Source of the DNA: Flavobacteriales bacterium
Lineage (GTDB): Bacteria; Bacteroidota; Bacteroidia; Flavobacteriales_F; PHOS-HE28
Direction of reading: 5' to 3'
Length of the DNA stretch: 64,000 nucleotides
Assembly: GCA_016710965.1 (NCBI GenBank)
Contig: JADJTW010000032.1
Span: 62,001 to 126,000, forward strand
Every line of letters starts with the position of its first letter. The first letter of the stretch is position 1. Below are positions 55,058 through 63,616 of the stretch, piece after piece. Under the pieces are notes generated by a model. That model ran no database searches, was not told the origin of the DNA, and saw only the letters and a list, made by a program, of their open reading frames with translations. The translations under genes were made by a program, and so were the position numbers.

Positions 55058-56191
55058 ATGGCCTTCCATCTCGCATCGTTGCACCTGCTGCACTTCCGCA
55101 ACCACCGCGAGGCTGTGATCGACCTGTGCGCCGAGGTGAACTGCTTCACAGGCCCCAACGGCACGGGCAAGACCAACCTCCTCGATGCCGTGCATTACCT
55201 GTCCTTGGGCAAGAGCTACTTCGACCCGGTGGACCTGCACAACATCCTGCATGGCGAGGACTTGTTCATGGTGCAGGGCACAATGGCGGCCGAGGATGGA
55301 GATGACACCATCCTGTGCAGCGTGCGCAAGGGGCATAGGAAGGTGCTGAGCCGCAACCGCAAGGAATACGACAGGCTGGCCGATCACGTGGGACGCTACC
55401 CTGCCGTGATGATCACGCCGTATGATGCACAGCTCGTGCTCGAAGGCAGTGAAGTGCGTCGGCGCTTCCTCGATGGCTTGATCGCTCAGTTCGACAAGGG
55501 ATACCTCGACGCCCTTATCCGATACAACCGCGCACTGGCGCAGCGCAACGTGCTGTTGAAGCAGCTTGCCCACCACGGCCATGCACCGGCATCGTCATTC
55601 GAGCCATGGGACGAGCAACTTGTGCAGTACGCTGGCGCGATCCATGCCACGCGAACGGCATTCATGGATGAACTGGTGCCGTTGCTGATCGAGCATTACG
55701 CCGGCATCAGCTCCGGGCCGGAGCATGTGGCGCTCACCTATAGTTCGCCGCTTGCGCTCTCCTCCATGGGCGATCTGCTGGCGCAGACCTGGGAACGCGA
55801 CCGCTCGGCGCAGCATACGACCTCTGGCATACATAAGGACGACCTGCTCTTCGCCATCGACGGTCAACCCCTCAAGCGCTTCGGCTCGCAAGGCCAGCAG
55901 AAGACCTTCCTTATCGCGTTGAAGCTCGCCCAGTTCGAGCTCACGGCGCGGCGTACCGGCCATAAGCCGCTGCTTTTGCTCGATGACATCTTCGATAAGA
56001 TCGACCCGCAGCGGATGCGCCATCTGCTGCGCCTGCTCAGCGGCCATCGCTTCGGCCAGGTCCTCATCACCGACACCGATCCCGACCGCCTGCACGCTGC
56101 GCTGGATGGTCTTGATCTGGAAACGCGCTTCTTCCACCTCGACCATCAAGGCATAGCCCGTGAAAAGAAGGAACGAACAATCGTTGGGTGA
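55058..56191 (+). CDS. recF: RecF, DNA replication and repair ATPase
   Basis: 377 residues. SMC-like ATPase that loads RecA at single-strand gaps with RecO and RecR. Walker A GPNGTGKT (32-39), the RecF signature region SSGIHKDDLLFAIDGQPLKRFGSQGQQKTFLIALKLAQFEL and Walker B LLLLDDIFDKID. Length is usual. ATG 55058 (MAFHLASLHLLHFRNH) matches the family start. The next gene (DUF721/DciA) begins with GTG at 56160, inside the last 32 bases of recF, a pairing that recurs in Bacteroidota. Confidence 0.97.
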   Translation: MAFHLASLHLLHFRNHREAVIDLCAEVNCFTGPNGTGKTNLLDAVHYLSLGKSYFDPVDLHNILHGEDLFMVQGTMAAEDGDDTILCSVRKGHRKVLSRNRKEYDRLADHVGRYPAVMITPYDAQLVLEGSEVRRRFLDGLIAQFDKGYLDALIRYNRALAQRNVLLKQLAHHGHAPASSFEPWDEQLVQYAGAIHATRTAFMDELVPLLIEHYAGISSGPEHVALTYSSPLALSSMGDLLAQTWERDRSAQHTTSGIHKDDLLFAIDGQPLKRFGSQGQQKTFLIALKLAQFELTARRTGHKPLLLLDDIFDKIDPQRMRHLLRLLSGHRFGQVLITDTDPDRLHAALDGLDLETRFFHLDHQGIAREKKERTIVG

Positions 56192-56450
56192 GGCCATCAC
56201 GCATCTGATCGATGCGGGCGGCATGCGCGAGAAGATGGATGAGCTCGACATCGCCTCGTGGTGGGACGAGGTGGCTGGCGGCATGATCGCCCGGCATACC
56301 CTGGGGATACGCTTGAGCAAGGGCCGCCTTTTCGTTCGCGTGGATTCCGCTCCATTGCGGCAGGAACTCACCTACATGCGGGAGCGCATGGTCGAACTGC
56401 TCAACCAGCGCATGGGCCGCGAGGTCGTGAAAGAGGTGGTCCTCGCCTGA
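56160..56450 (+). CDS. DciA-like protein (DUF721)
   Basis: 96 residues, GTG start at 56160 overlapping recF. DUF721 proteins are related to DciA, the helicase-loading partner used where DnaC is absent; the core has the pattern LGEAITHLIDAGGMREKMDELDIASWWDEVAGGMIARHTLGIRLSKGRLFVRVDSAPLRQELTYMRERMVELLNQ. No enzyme motif. The recF overlap places it in a replication/repair context. Members in this phylum are short, so no part is missing. Confidence 0.85.
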   Translation: MKRRNEQSLGEAITHLIDAGGMREKMDELDIASWWDEVAGGMIARHTLGIRLSKGRLFVRVDSAPLRQELTYMRERMVELLNQRMGREVVKEVVLA

Positions 56451-56486
56451 ACGAATGCGGCTAGCCCCTGGGCTCCGCAGAGCCTC

Positions 56487-56906
56487 TCAGAAACGCTCGC
56501 GCCCGCTGAAGAAGAACGCGGCCTCGATGGCGGCGTTCTCATCGCTATCGCTGCCGTGCACAGCGTTCTTCGCCTTGCTCTCGGCGAAGCGCTTGCGAAT
56601 GGTACCCTCTGCGGCTTGCGCCGGATCGGTGGCACCAATAAGATCGCGGAAGGACAGAACGGCATTGTCCTTCTCCAGGACCGCCGCTATGATGGGGCCG
56701 CTGGCCATGTAATCCACGAGTTCCCCGTAGAATGGGCGCTCCTTATGCACCTCGTAGAAGGAGCCTGCTTCGGAGTGCGAGAGCCGGGTGTACTTGAGGG
56801 CCACCACGCGGAAACCGCTGGCGATGACCATGTCGAGGATCTTGCCCATGTTCCCTGCGGCCACCGCCTCGGGCTTGATCATCGTGAACGTCTTGTTGCC
56901 TGCCAT
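56487..56906 (-). CDS. ndk: Nucleoside diphosphate kinase
   Basis: 139 residues. Exchanges gamma-phosphate between nucleoside triphosphates and diphosphates; catalytic H117 lies in AVHGSDSDENA, and the N-terminal TFTMIKPEAV block is standard. ATG 56906 gives the family start MAGNKTFTMIKP; a longer frame to 57101 is not supported. A perfect TACTTTTG promoter element (56927-56934, minus strand) lies 21 bases upstream. The gene converges on dciA with 36 bases between stops. Confidence 0.97.
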   Translation of the reverse strand: MAGNKTFTMIKPEAVAAGNMGKILDMVIASGFRVVALKYTRLSHSEAGSFYEVHKERPFYGELVDYMASGPIIAAVLEKDNAVLSFRDLIGATDPAQAAEGTIRKRFAESKAKNAVHGSDSDENAAIEAAFFFSGRERF

Positions 56907-56926
56907 GTGTTGTTGAAAAAGCGGCG

Positions 56927-56934
56927 CAAAAGTA
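56927..56934 (-). promoter_or_regulatory. -7 element TACTTTTG for ndk
   Basis: Perfect TAnnTTTG on the minus strand with optimal spacing (20 bases) to the ndk ATG. Confidence 0.75.
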
Positions 56935-57034
56935 ATCGGCTTGCGCAATGGCGGGGTCGGTGAGTGCTCCTTCCTTCGTGCGACCAACCGGGGCGCTATT
57001 CCCCGCACCCACCCACCAACCATAGCGTTTGAAC

Positions 57035-57925
57035 ATGCACGCTCTCCGTTTCCTCGTTCCACTGGCATCGGGCCTGCTTGTCGCATGCGGCGGTGGGCCA
57101 ACCGACGATCGCTCCACCGGGACCACCGACCTGGTCATCGGTGGCGATGCTGTGGCCGTCTCCTCGTTGTACCAGATGCCCACGCCCAATGAGCTCTTCG
57201 GACTTGTGCGCCAGATGGCGGGCGAAGGGCATAAGCGCATGCTGAACCCTGCCGGGAATGTGGACAAGTACGTAACGCGCAAAGGCCGAGCGGTGAACTT
57301 CGGGGTTTACGCCACCGACCTGGTCTATGCCAGCAGCTTCAAATTGAACGTGGAGGTGGCGCGGTACTACCTCACATCCAAGAAGCTCGCTGATGCGTTG
57401 GGCATCAATTCCGCTTTCACCGATGCGGATTTCGTCCGACTCGAGAGCAACCTCACCAAAGGCGACTCTCTGGAGGTGATCAGCAATGAGGCATACCAGC
57501 GGGCATATGAGAAGATGCAGCAGGAACAGATGGGGCCGGTGCTGAGCATGGTGCTCGCCGGTGGCTGGCTGGAGAGCATGCATCTGGTGATGCGGCAGAT
57601 CGAAGCCTTCGGCAAGAGCGAACAGCTGATGGCCCGGGTGGCCGAGCAGAAGGTCACCTTGGAGCATCTCCTGGGCCTTATGGAAGAGCACAAGGAGGAC
57701 CCCGAAGTAGCAGGCATCTACACAGAATTGCTGGCATTGCGGGACATCTATGACCAGGTGAACGTGAGCCGCGTGCCGCACCAAGGGACCTCGGCAAGCG
57801 GCCGCATGGTGCTTGGCGAGGACATCACGGTGGAACTTACCGACACGAAGTACATCGAATTGATGCAGGCGGTGGACCGCTTGCGCAGCGAATGGACCAA
57901 GCCCGAGGACGCAACCGACGCATGA
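57035..57925 (+). CDS. Predicted lipoprotein, unknown function
   Basis: 296 residues. ATG 57035 gives MHALRFLVPLASGLLVAC, a lipoprotein signal with Cys about 18; a TTG six bases earlier is possible. The mature protein is alpha-helical with a middle region of alternating charged and hydrophobic residues (ASSFKLNVEVARYYLTSKKLADALGINSAF; SLEVISNEAYQRAYEKMQQEQMGPVLSMVLAGGWLESMHLVM) and no catalytic motif. I do not recognise the family. The following gene starts in the ATGA overlap (57922-57925), so the two products are likely to act together in the envelope. Confidence 0.7.
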   Translation: MHALRFLVPLASGLLVACGGGPTDDRSTGTTDLVIGGDAVAVSSLYQMPTPNELFGLVRQMAGEGHKRMLNPAGNVDKYVTRKGRAVNFGVYATDLVYASSFKLNVEVARYYLTSKKLADALGINSAFTDADFVRLESNLTKGDSLEVISNEAYQRAYEKMQQEQMGPVLSMVLAGGWLESMHLVMRQIEAFGKSEQLMARVAEQKVTLEHLLGLMEEHKEDPEVAGIYTELLALRDIYDQVNVSRVPHQGTSASGRMVLGEDITVELTDTKYIELMQAVDRLRSEWTKPEDATDA

Positions 57926-58464
57926 ACCGCATGACACCGCTATATCGAGCATCCCTGGCTGCTGCCATCCTCTCGCTCCTGGCCGTTGCACGTGCCCAGG
58001 CCCAGAGCGACTGCAATGGCTACCACAAGTTCAACTGCGAACGATCGGGCGATACGCGATTCTCGCCCAACGGCCAAAGCCGTAGCGCACCCGTGAAGGT
58101 CGGCGAGGAAACGGAGCTCAACGTGATCGTTTACCGTTCGCAGGACTATCGCATCAGCGTATGCCACGACGAGAAGATCCTTGGCGAGTCGCTTGCGATA
58201 CGGATCGTTGAGAAGGTCCGGGCGCGGAAGGCAGGCGGCGATCCGGCGAAGCCCGAGTACGAAGAGACCGAAAAAGTGCTCTGGGACAATACCGAGCATG
58301 AGATGGTGCAGGAGGTGGAGTTCTCCTGCACGGCCACCAAGCGCATTGCCGTAGAGGTGAACGCCCCTGGCCCTGCCGAGCGCAAAGGCCGCGCCGCCGA
58401 TCAGGACATCGGTTGCGTGGGCGTCCTCATCGAGCACATGCCCACTCCGGGCCTGGGCTTCTGA
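57922..58464 (+). CDS. Predicted secreted protein, unknown function
   Basis: 180 residues. Signal peptide (MNRMTPLYRASLAAAILSLLAVARAQAQ). The mature part begins DCNGYHKFNCERSGDTRFSPNGQSRSAPVKVGEETELNVIVYRSQDYRISVC, with several Cys that could form disulfides (two close to the N-terminus, further ones near SVCHDE, FSCTAT, GCVGVL) and a VGEETELNVIVYRSQDYRISVCHDEKILGESL beta-rich stretch. No family recognised. Start at 57922 overlaps the upstream lipoprotein gene by 4 bases. Confidence 0.68.
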   Translation: MNRMTPLYRASLAAAILSLLAVARAQAQSDCNGYHKFNCERSGDTRFSPNGQSRSAPVKVGEETELNVIVYRSQDYRISVCHDEKILGESLAIRIVEKVRARKAGGDPAKPEYEETEKVLWDNTEHEMVQEVEFSCTATKRIAVEVNAPGPAERKGRAADQDIGCVGVLIEHMPTPGLGF

Positions 58465-58507
58465 GCCGACAATCCTCGCGCTGCTCGGGCGGCTAACTTG
58501 CGGCACC

Positions 58508-59533
58508 ATGTCCTCACAATCGGCACAGGCCGAATCGACCGCCGCGTTGCGTGCCTTGCTCGCGGCGCCCAAGCGGTGCGCCATAGTGACGCACTACAAT
58601 CCCGATGGTGATGCGATCGGATCCAGCATCGGCCTCCAGCATATCCTCCGTGCTGCTGGCCACGCCGCGCATGTGATCTTGCCCAACTCTCCTCCGGCGT
58701 TCCTGCATTGGATACCCGGATACGCCGATGCCGTTCCCTTCGACAAGGACCAGGAGCGAGCCTTGTCCATCATCCAGGAATGCGATATCCTCTTCTGCCT
58801 CGACTTCAATCGGACCGATCGCGTGGCCGGATTGGAGCAGCCGTTGAAGGCCGCGCCGCTCAAAGTGCTCATCGATCATCACCAGGAACCGGAAGGCTTT
58901 GCGAACATTTCGTTCTCCGACCCGCAGGCCTGCGCCACCAGCCAGATGATCGTCGATATCGTTAGGGAGCTGGGCTACGCCAAGCACATCGGTGCCGAAG
59001 CCGCCACATGCCTCTACGCCGGCATTGTCACTGATAGCGGTTCGTTCCGTTTCGGGAGCACCACGCCGCATACCATGCGAGTGGCGGCTGATCTCATGGA
59101 ACGCGGGGTGCATATCACCACGGTGCATGAAGCGATCAACGACGAGAACCGACCAGGTCGGCTGAAGCTGCTAGGCTTCACGCTCAACGAGCGCATGGAG
59201 GTGCTGCCTGAACTGAGCACGGCCATCATCAGCCTCAGCATGGCCGATCTCAGGCGTTTCGAGTTCGAACCCGGCGACACCGAGGGCTTCGTCAACTACG
59301 GCCTTTCCATGCGTGGAATCCGGCTCGCGGCCTTCTTCATGGAACGGCCGGATGTGGTGAAGGTGAGCTTGCGCAGCAAGGGGAAGCTGGCCGTGGATCG
59401 CCTGATGAAGGACCATTTCGATGGTGGTGGCCACCACAACGCCGCGGGTGGGCAAAGCAGGGAGAGCCTCGACACCGCCGTGGCCCGTTTCCGCAAGCTG
59501 CTTCCTGGATTCATCGCTTCGCAACCAGCATGA
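58508..59533 (+). CDS. nrnA: DHH/DHHA1 phosphoesterase, NrnA-like
   Basis: 341 residues. NrnA-type oligoribonuclease/pAp phosphatase that finishes degradation of short RNAs and recycles pAp. DHH motifs: VTHYNPDGDAIGSS (motif I region), CLDFNRTDR (II), LIDHHQEPEG (III), GIVTDSGSFRFGSTTPHT (IV), and DHHA1 HFDGGGHHNAAGGQS at the C-terminus. The catalytic Asp/His set looks complete. A TAACTTGC string (58494-58501), one base short of the usual promoter octamer, lies just upstream. It overlaps the next gene by four bases (ATGA). Confidence 0.92.
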   Translation: MSSQSAQAESTAALRALLAAPKRCAIVTHYNPDGDAIGSSIGLQHILRAAGHAAHVILPNSPPAFLHWIPGYADAVPFDKDQERALSIIQECDILFCLDFNRTDRVAGLEQPLKAAPLKVLIDHHQEPEGFANISFSDPQACATSQMIVDIVRELGYAKHIGAEAATCLYAGIVTDSGSFRFGSTTPHTMRVAADLMERGVHITTVHEAINDENRPGRLKLLGFTLNERMEVLPELSTAIISLSMADLRRFEFEPGDTEGFVNYGLSMRGIRLAAFFMERPDVVKVSLRSKGKLAVDRLMKDHFDGGGHHNAAGGQSRESLDTAVARFRKLLPGFIASQPA

Positions 59534-60045
59534 GAGCGGGATATATCGTGCTCGCATTGATTGGCGCGTGCAACAGCGACCACGAGCAATCGTCGAACCC
59601 CGCCTCACCTCATCGGCAGGACCTTGTGCAAGTGGCGCGTGATGCTGTCAAGCTTGAAGACCGCGACATCGACCTCTACGAAAAGCGATTCGGCCTCGAT
59701 CTCATCCGTAGCGGCACCGGCGTGCGTCATCGTTTGTTGCGTGATGCGCCCGGCGATAGCATCGTTGCTGGCCAATGGGCGAAGGTGAACTACAGAGTGG
59801 AACTGCTCAACGGCGACACGGCCTACTCGACAGCACCCGGAAAGCCGGAATCGTTCCGAGTGGAGCATGACAATGTGGAGAGCGGCCTGCACGAAGCCAT
59901 CCAACGCCTTTCGCCCGGCGACAGCGCCTTGATCATCATCCCGAGCTACCGCGCACATGGCCTTATTGGTGATATGGACAAGGTGCCACCGCGCAGTTCC
60001 GTGGTGTACTTCATCGGCCTGGTGGCAAGGACAGCCGATGAGTAA
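59530..60045 (+). CDS. FKBP-type peptidyl-prolyl isomerase lipoprotein, GldI-like
   Basis: 171 residues. Short lipoprotein signal (MRAGYIVLALIGAC), then a linker and an FKBP domain (SIVAGQWAKVNYRVELLNGDTAYSTAPGKPESFRVEHDNVESGLHEAIQRLSPGDSALIIIPSYRAHGLIG). GldI of gliding Flavobacteria is a lipoprotein of the same design, and the nrnA-gldI order is familiar in this phylum; gliding function itself is not shown. The FKBP active-site loop is shortened. Starts in the ATGA overlap with nrnA and overlaps the next FKBP gene by 8 bases. Confidence 0.8.
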   Translation: MRAGYIVLALIGACNSDHEQSSNPASPHRQDLVQVARDAVKLEDRDIDLYEKRFGLDLIRSGTGVRHRLLRDAPGDSIVAGQWAKVNYRVELLNGDTAYSTAPGKPESFRVEHDNVESGLHEAIQRLSPGDSALIIIPSYRAHGLIGDMDKVPPRSSVVYFIGLVARTADE

Positions 60046-60904
60046 GTGGTTGGTCACGCTGGTGGCACTTGTGCTCTTCGCGTGCGCTGGATCGCCTTAC
60101 CCTGGTTATAAGGAAGTGAGCACTGGCGTGCATCTGCGATACATCACTTTAGGCGAAGGAGAACGGCTTGTTGGCGATAGCGATAGCGTCCATGTCCGGT
60201 TCCGCATGTCACGCCTGAATGAGGAAACAGGGTCCTTCTGGAGCACGGATCAATGGTTCCTTGGGCGCGAGCTCCGGTTCGGTGCCATGGTGCCGGTCCT
60301 TCGCCGTTTGCATGTTGGAGATAGCATGAGCGTGATGGCATCTGCCACCAGTTGGCCGTGGTACGCCTTCGCGCATGGCAATGCCGCAGCCGCCGATACC
60401 ACCATCATCCGCACTGAAGTATCGCTCCTCGAACTGCGCACGCCGCAACAGATCCGTGCAGCCGCCGAACGCTTGCGATTGAACGATCCCGCCGAGTATG
60501 AGCGTCGGTTGATAGCCGCGTACCTCCGCAGCACGAAGGGTGAATGGACGCGCTGGGGGACAAGCGACATGCACTATCGCATAACGGGCGCTGCTACCGA
60601 TACCAACGCGGTGCTGTATCATGAAAAAGTCCAGCTGGTGTGGGAGGGCAGGCGACTGGAAGACGGCCGGGTGTTCGATGTGCAAGGCCGGAGCGGATCC
60701 ACCTTTCCCTGGTCGTTCGGCACCCCGGATCAGTTGATCAAGGGTTTGCAAACAGCAGTGAGCCTGCTTCGGGAAGGACAGGAGGGAACCTTCGTCATGC
60801 CCTCTTCGCTGGCATTCGGCGCGCATGGCATCCCCGGCGCGGTGGAGCCTCATACGCCCGTCATCTACACCATCAAGTTGGTATCGGTCGGGCGTGCCAG
60901 CTAG
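60038..60904 (+). CDS. Lipoprotein with two FKBP-like domains
   Basis: 288 residues. Lipoprotein signal MSKWLVTLVALVLFAC. An N-terminal FKBP-like segment (GVHLRYITLGEGERLVGDSDSVHVRFRMSRLNEETG) is divergent and interrupted by an inserted helical region with RTPQQIRAAAERLRLNDPAEYERRLIAAYL. The C-terminal FKBP part (VLYHEKVQLVWEGRRLEDGRVFDVQGRSGSTFPWSFGTPDQLIKGLQTAVSLLREGQEGTFVMPSSLAFGAHGIPGAVEPHTPVIYTIKLVSV) is canonical. ATG 60038 lies within the end of the previous gene (ATGAGTAA). Probably a periplasmic isomerase/chaperone paired with the preceding gene. Confidence 0.8.
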   Translation: MSKWLVTLVALVLFACAGSPYPGYKEVSTGVHLRYITLGEGERLVGDSDSVHVRFRMSRLNEETGSFWSTDQWFLGRELRFGAMVPVLRRLHVGDSMSVMASATSWPWYAFAHGNAAAADTTIIRTEVSLLELRTPQQIRAAAERLRLNDPAEYERRLIAAYLRSTKGEWTRWGTSDMHYRITGAATDTNAVLYHEKVQLVWEGRRLEDGRVFDVQGRSGSTFPWSFGTPDQLIKGLQTAVSLLREGQEGTFVMPSSLAFGAHGIPGAVEPHTPVIYTIKLVSVGRAS

Positions 60905-60937
60905 AACCCTTGCCGGATCTGTGCGTAGGAACGCGCC

Positions 60938-62380
60938 GTGCGCACACGGGCCATGTCCTTCATGTTGTTCATGGGCCTTGCCGCTTCGGCCTGGTCGCAA
61001 GAGCGCTTCGGCATTGCCCATAGCAACTATGCGGGCAACGATGCCACCTGCCTGAACCCTGCGCGTTCGGCTGGCCAATGGCCCTATGCCGATATCCGTC
61101 TTGCGGGTCTTGATCTGTACGCATGGAACAGCTTGGTCGCGTGGAGTTCACGCGAGCAACGTCTCGTAGGTGAAGTGCGAAGTGGCATCACCGGAAGTAC
61201 AGCTGGCGAAGTGATCATGCGCAGTGCCACAAGTGGTGCGCATCGGGGTTTCCTGCAGGCGAACGTGCTGGGTCCGGCTTTCTCGCTCTCGCTCGGAAGA
61301 GGGACCATCGGTGCTGGTGCGCGAACGCGCACATACGCGAGCGCGACCGGCATCTCTTCCGCCCTGGGCAACTTCATTTTCAACGGGCTCGGCTATCGCC
61401 CGCAACACGGCATCCGTTACCAGGAGGAAGGAGTGCGCGTGCTCACCGCTGCATGGACCGAGTTCGCGGTGAACTATGCGCGCATCCTCAAGGCCGAAGG
61501 CTTCGGTATGTTCAGTGCGGGCATCAACGCCCACTACAACCTTGGGCACGCCGGTGGAGCTTTGCAGTTCCAGACACTGGACTACACGGTGATCGATAGC
61601 GCGCGGCTCGTGGTGCATGAAGCGACCGCACGCTACGGCTTCGCTATGCCTGCCATGTTCGCCGGCAGTGGATGGGGCGCGGACCTCGGCGTTACCTACG
61701 AGCGCACTCTGGAAGAGGCCGATGGCTACTTGCCGCACCGTGCCTCGGGCGGCTGTGATCCCTTGCGCTATCGTTACCGCATCGGACTATCGTTGCTGGA
61801 TCTTGGTGGCATCCATTTCAAGCAGGCCGAGGCCGGAAGCATTCGTGGTGGTAGTGCGACCATAGGCGACTACACCAACGTACCTGTGAACGACGAGAGC
61901 GACCTGGACAGCCTCTTGGCTACTGCTACGAACTGGGACCGTGAGGAGTCGTTCTCCATCGGCACGCCCACTGCATTGGCCTTGCAGTACGACCAGCGTG
62001 TTGCGAACAATGCCTACGTCGCGCTCGCCGCAGTCCAGAACATCAGCTTCCGCAACAGCATGCGCTTGCGCCGTACCAACTCCATCTCGATCACGCCACG
62101 GTTCGAGACGCGTTATGTGGAGGCTGCCTTGCCCATCACCTTGCATGAGTACGATCTGCTCCATCCCTCCTTGGGCTTCATGCTGCGCATTGAAGGGCTC
62201 GTGATCGGAACCGATCACATCTTCCCCCTCGTGAATACGCGCGATGTGCATGCGGCCGACATCTATTTCCGCTTGCGATGGTTGATCCATCGCAGCCCCT
62301 TCTGCAAAGGCAAGCGCAGCAGTGGTGCGCACCGCGCAGGCGGCAAGGACTCGTTGCCCTGTGCCACGCCGAACGAGTGA
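60938..62380 (+). CDS. DUF5723 family outer-membrane-associated protein
   Basis: 480 residues. The GTG at 60938 gives MRTRAMSFMLFMGLAASAWSQ with a positively charged n-region, a better signal peptide than the ATG at 60953. The mature protein matches the DUF5723 pattern of Bacteroidota: early ASNPARSA-like segment (NYAGNDATCLNPARSAGQWPYADIRLAGLDLYAWNS), later GFLQANVLGPAFSLSLGRGTIGAGARTRTYAS, and a beta-barrel-like rest (SLGFMLRIEGLVIGTDHIFPLV). Function unknown; such proteins are porin-like or T9SS-associated. The C-terminus is oddly polar (GKRSSGAHRAGGKDSLPCATPNE). Its TGA is fused to the convergent stop of the methyltransferase in TGATCA. Confidence 0.78.
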   Translation: MRTRAMSFMLFMGLAASAWSQERFGIAHSNYAGNDATCLNPARSAGQWPYADIRLAGLDLYAWNSLVAWSSREQRLVGEVRSGITGSTAGEVIMRSATSGAHRGFLQANVLGPAFSLSLGRGTIGAGARTRTYASATGISSALGNFIFNGLGYRPQHGIRYQEEGVRVLTAAWTEFAVNYARILKAEGFGMFSAGINAHYNLGHAGGALQFQTLDYTVIDSARLVVHEATARYGFAMPAMFAGSGWGADLGVTYERTLEEADGYLPHRASGGCDPLRYRYRIGLSLLDLGGIHFKQAEAGSIRGGSATIGDYTNVPVNDESDLDSLLATATNWDREESFSIGTPTALALQYDQRVANNAYVALAAVQNISFRNSMRLRRTNSISITPRFETRYVEAALPITLHEYDLLHPSLGFMLRIEGLVIGTDHIFPLVNTRDVHAADIYFRLRWLIHRSPFCKGKRSSGAHRAGGKDSLPCATPNE

Positions 62381-63109
62381 TCAGCGCGGCCAGGTGCCGA
62401 TGATGAAAACGGCGGGCCGCTTTCCAAGTTCAGGCATTTCCTTCCGCCAACGATCGATATCGCATGAACGAACGCCACCGCCGGGTTGTGTCACATCGAT
62501 CGCGATGGTCAGCACGGTCCCTGGTGCGCATTCCTTCAAGAGGTCGGCGAGCAGGGCGTCGTTGCGGTAAGGAGTTTCAATGAAGAGCTGGGCGGCTCCA
62601 GTGCGGATGGCCTCCTGTTCCAAACGCTTGATCGCTTGCTTGCGTTCGGGCGGTTTCACCGGCAGGTAGCCGTGGAAGGTGAACTGCTGCCCGTTCAAGC
62701 CCGAGGCTGCGAGTGCAAGCAGGAGCGAACTGGGTCCGATCAAGGGCACCACGCTCACACTCCTTGCATGAGCCGCTTGCACCAACCGCGCTCCGGGATC
62801 AGCGATGCCCGGCATACCTGCTTCGCTGATGATCGCAGCATCGCGGCCGCTTTTCAGCAGATCGAACATGTCCTTGACTTCCGCATCGGAACTCTCCTTG
62901 TCCAATCGGTGCAATTCCAATTTCGACAGATCGATGCCCGGCACCATGCGACGGAGCATGTGTCGTGCGGTCTTCTCGTGCTCGCAGAAATAGAGGTCGA
63001 TGCGTTTTACGAGCGTAATGTTCTCCGGTGGCAGTTGCTCGATGCCTCCAGCATCGCCCAGCCACACGGGCATCAGGTAGAGCGTGCCGTATGCGTCAAC
63101 GCTGGACAT
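62381..63109 (-). CDS. SAM-dependent methyltransferase, RsmI-like family
   Basis: 242 residues of the tetrapyrrole (precorrin)-methyltransferase fold as in RsmI: GTLYLMPVWLGDAGGIEQLPPENITLVKRIDLYFCEHEKTARHML, IISEAGMPGIADPGARLV (SAM-binding GxGxP-like region), PLIGPSSLLLALAASGLNGQQFTFHGYLPVKPPERKQAIKRLEQ. This Bacteroidota subtype differs from E. coli RsmI (which methylates C1402 of 16S rRNA) in its short length. The start at 63109 lies inside the phosphatase gene by 14 bases; a longer frame upstream would contain unrelated residues. Gene order with the phosphatase and dnaA is common in this phylum. Confidence 0.85.
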   Translation of the reverse strand: MSSVDAYGTLYLMPVWLGDAGGIEQLPPENITLVKRIDLYFCEHEKTARHMLRRMVPGIDLSKLELHRLDKESSDAEVKDMFDLLKSGRDAAIISEAGMPGIADPGARLVQAAHARSVSVVPLIGPSSLLLALAASGLNGQQFTFHGYLPVKPPERKQAIKRLEQEAIRTGAAQLFIETPYRNDALLADLLKECAPGTVLTIAIDVTQPGGGVRSCDIDRWRKEMPELGKRPAVFIIGTWPR

Positions 63110-63554
63110 CTGCGAGCAAGTTGGTGCATGCTTCCACGAGCATATCGTACACGACATCAAAGCCTTCATCACCGCCGTAGTACGGGTCGGGTACTTCGCG
63201 CATCGAATTGGCCGGTGCATGGTCCATGATCAGGACCGCCTTGGCAGCATGCGCTTGCGAAGGTGCCAGCCGTATCATGTTGCGGAGATTGTCGGCGTCC
63301 ATGGCGAAGAGCAGATCGAAGCGATCGAAGTCAGCGGCGGTGAACTGCCTTGCACGCAGGTCGCTGATGTCGATCCCCTGGCGGTGCATCGCGGCCTGTG
63401 CGCGGCGATCCGGCGCTTCGCCAACGTGGTAATCCCCGGTGCCCGCCGAATCCGTCTCGATCGCGATGCCTCGTTCATGTGCCAGGTGGCGCAGCACGCC
63501 TTCCGCCATCGGCGACCTGCAGATATTGCCCAAGCAGACGAGCAGCACTCTCAT
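63096..63554 (-). CDS. Low-molecular-weight protein tyrosine phosphatase
   Basis: 152 residues. Signature CLGNICRS (C7...R13, CX5R loop) and the general acid D123 in DPYYGG are both present. Such phosphatases reverse tyrosine phosphorylation on capsule and surface-polysaccharide kinases. ATG 63554 gives MRVLLVCLGNICRS, the usual start. The stop overlaps the methyltransferase start by 14 bases. It follows dnaA with about 60 bases between, a conserved neighbourhood in Bacteroidota. Confidence 0.93.
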   Translation of the reverse strand: MRVLLVCLGNICRSPMAEGVLRHLAHERGIAIETDSAGTGDYHVGEAPDRRAQAAMHRQGIDISDLRARQFTAADFDRFDLLFAMDADNLRNMIRLAPSQAHAAKAVLIMDHAPANSMREVPDPYYGGDEGFDVVYDMLVEACTNLLADVQR

Positions 63555-63616
63555 GCCGCGAAGGTGCGAAATGCAAAGGGCCCCTTGCGGAGCCCCTGCG
63601 TTGTCCAAGCATCCGG

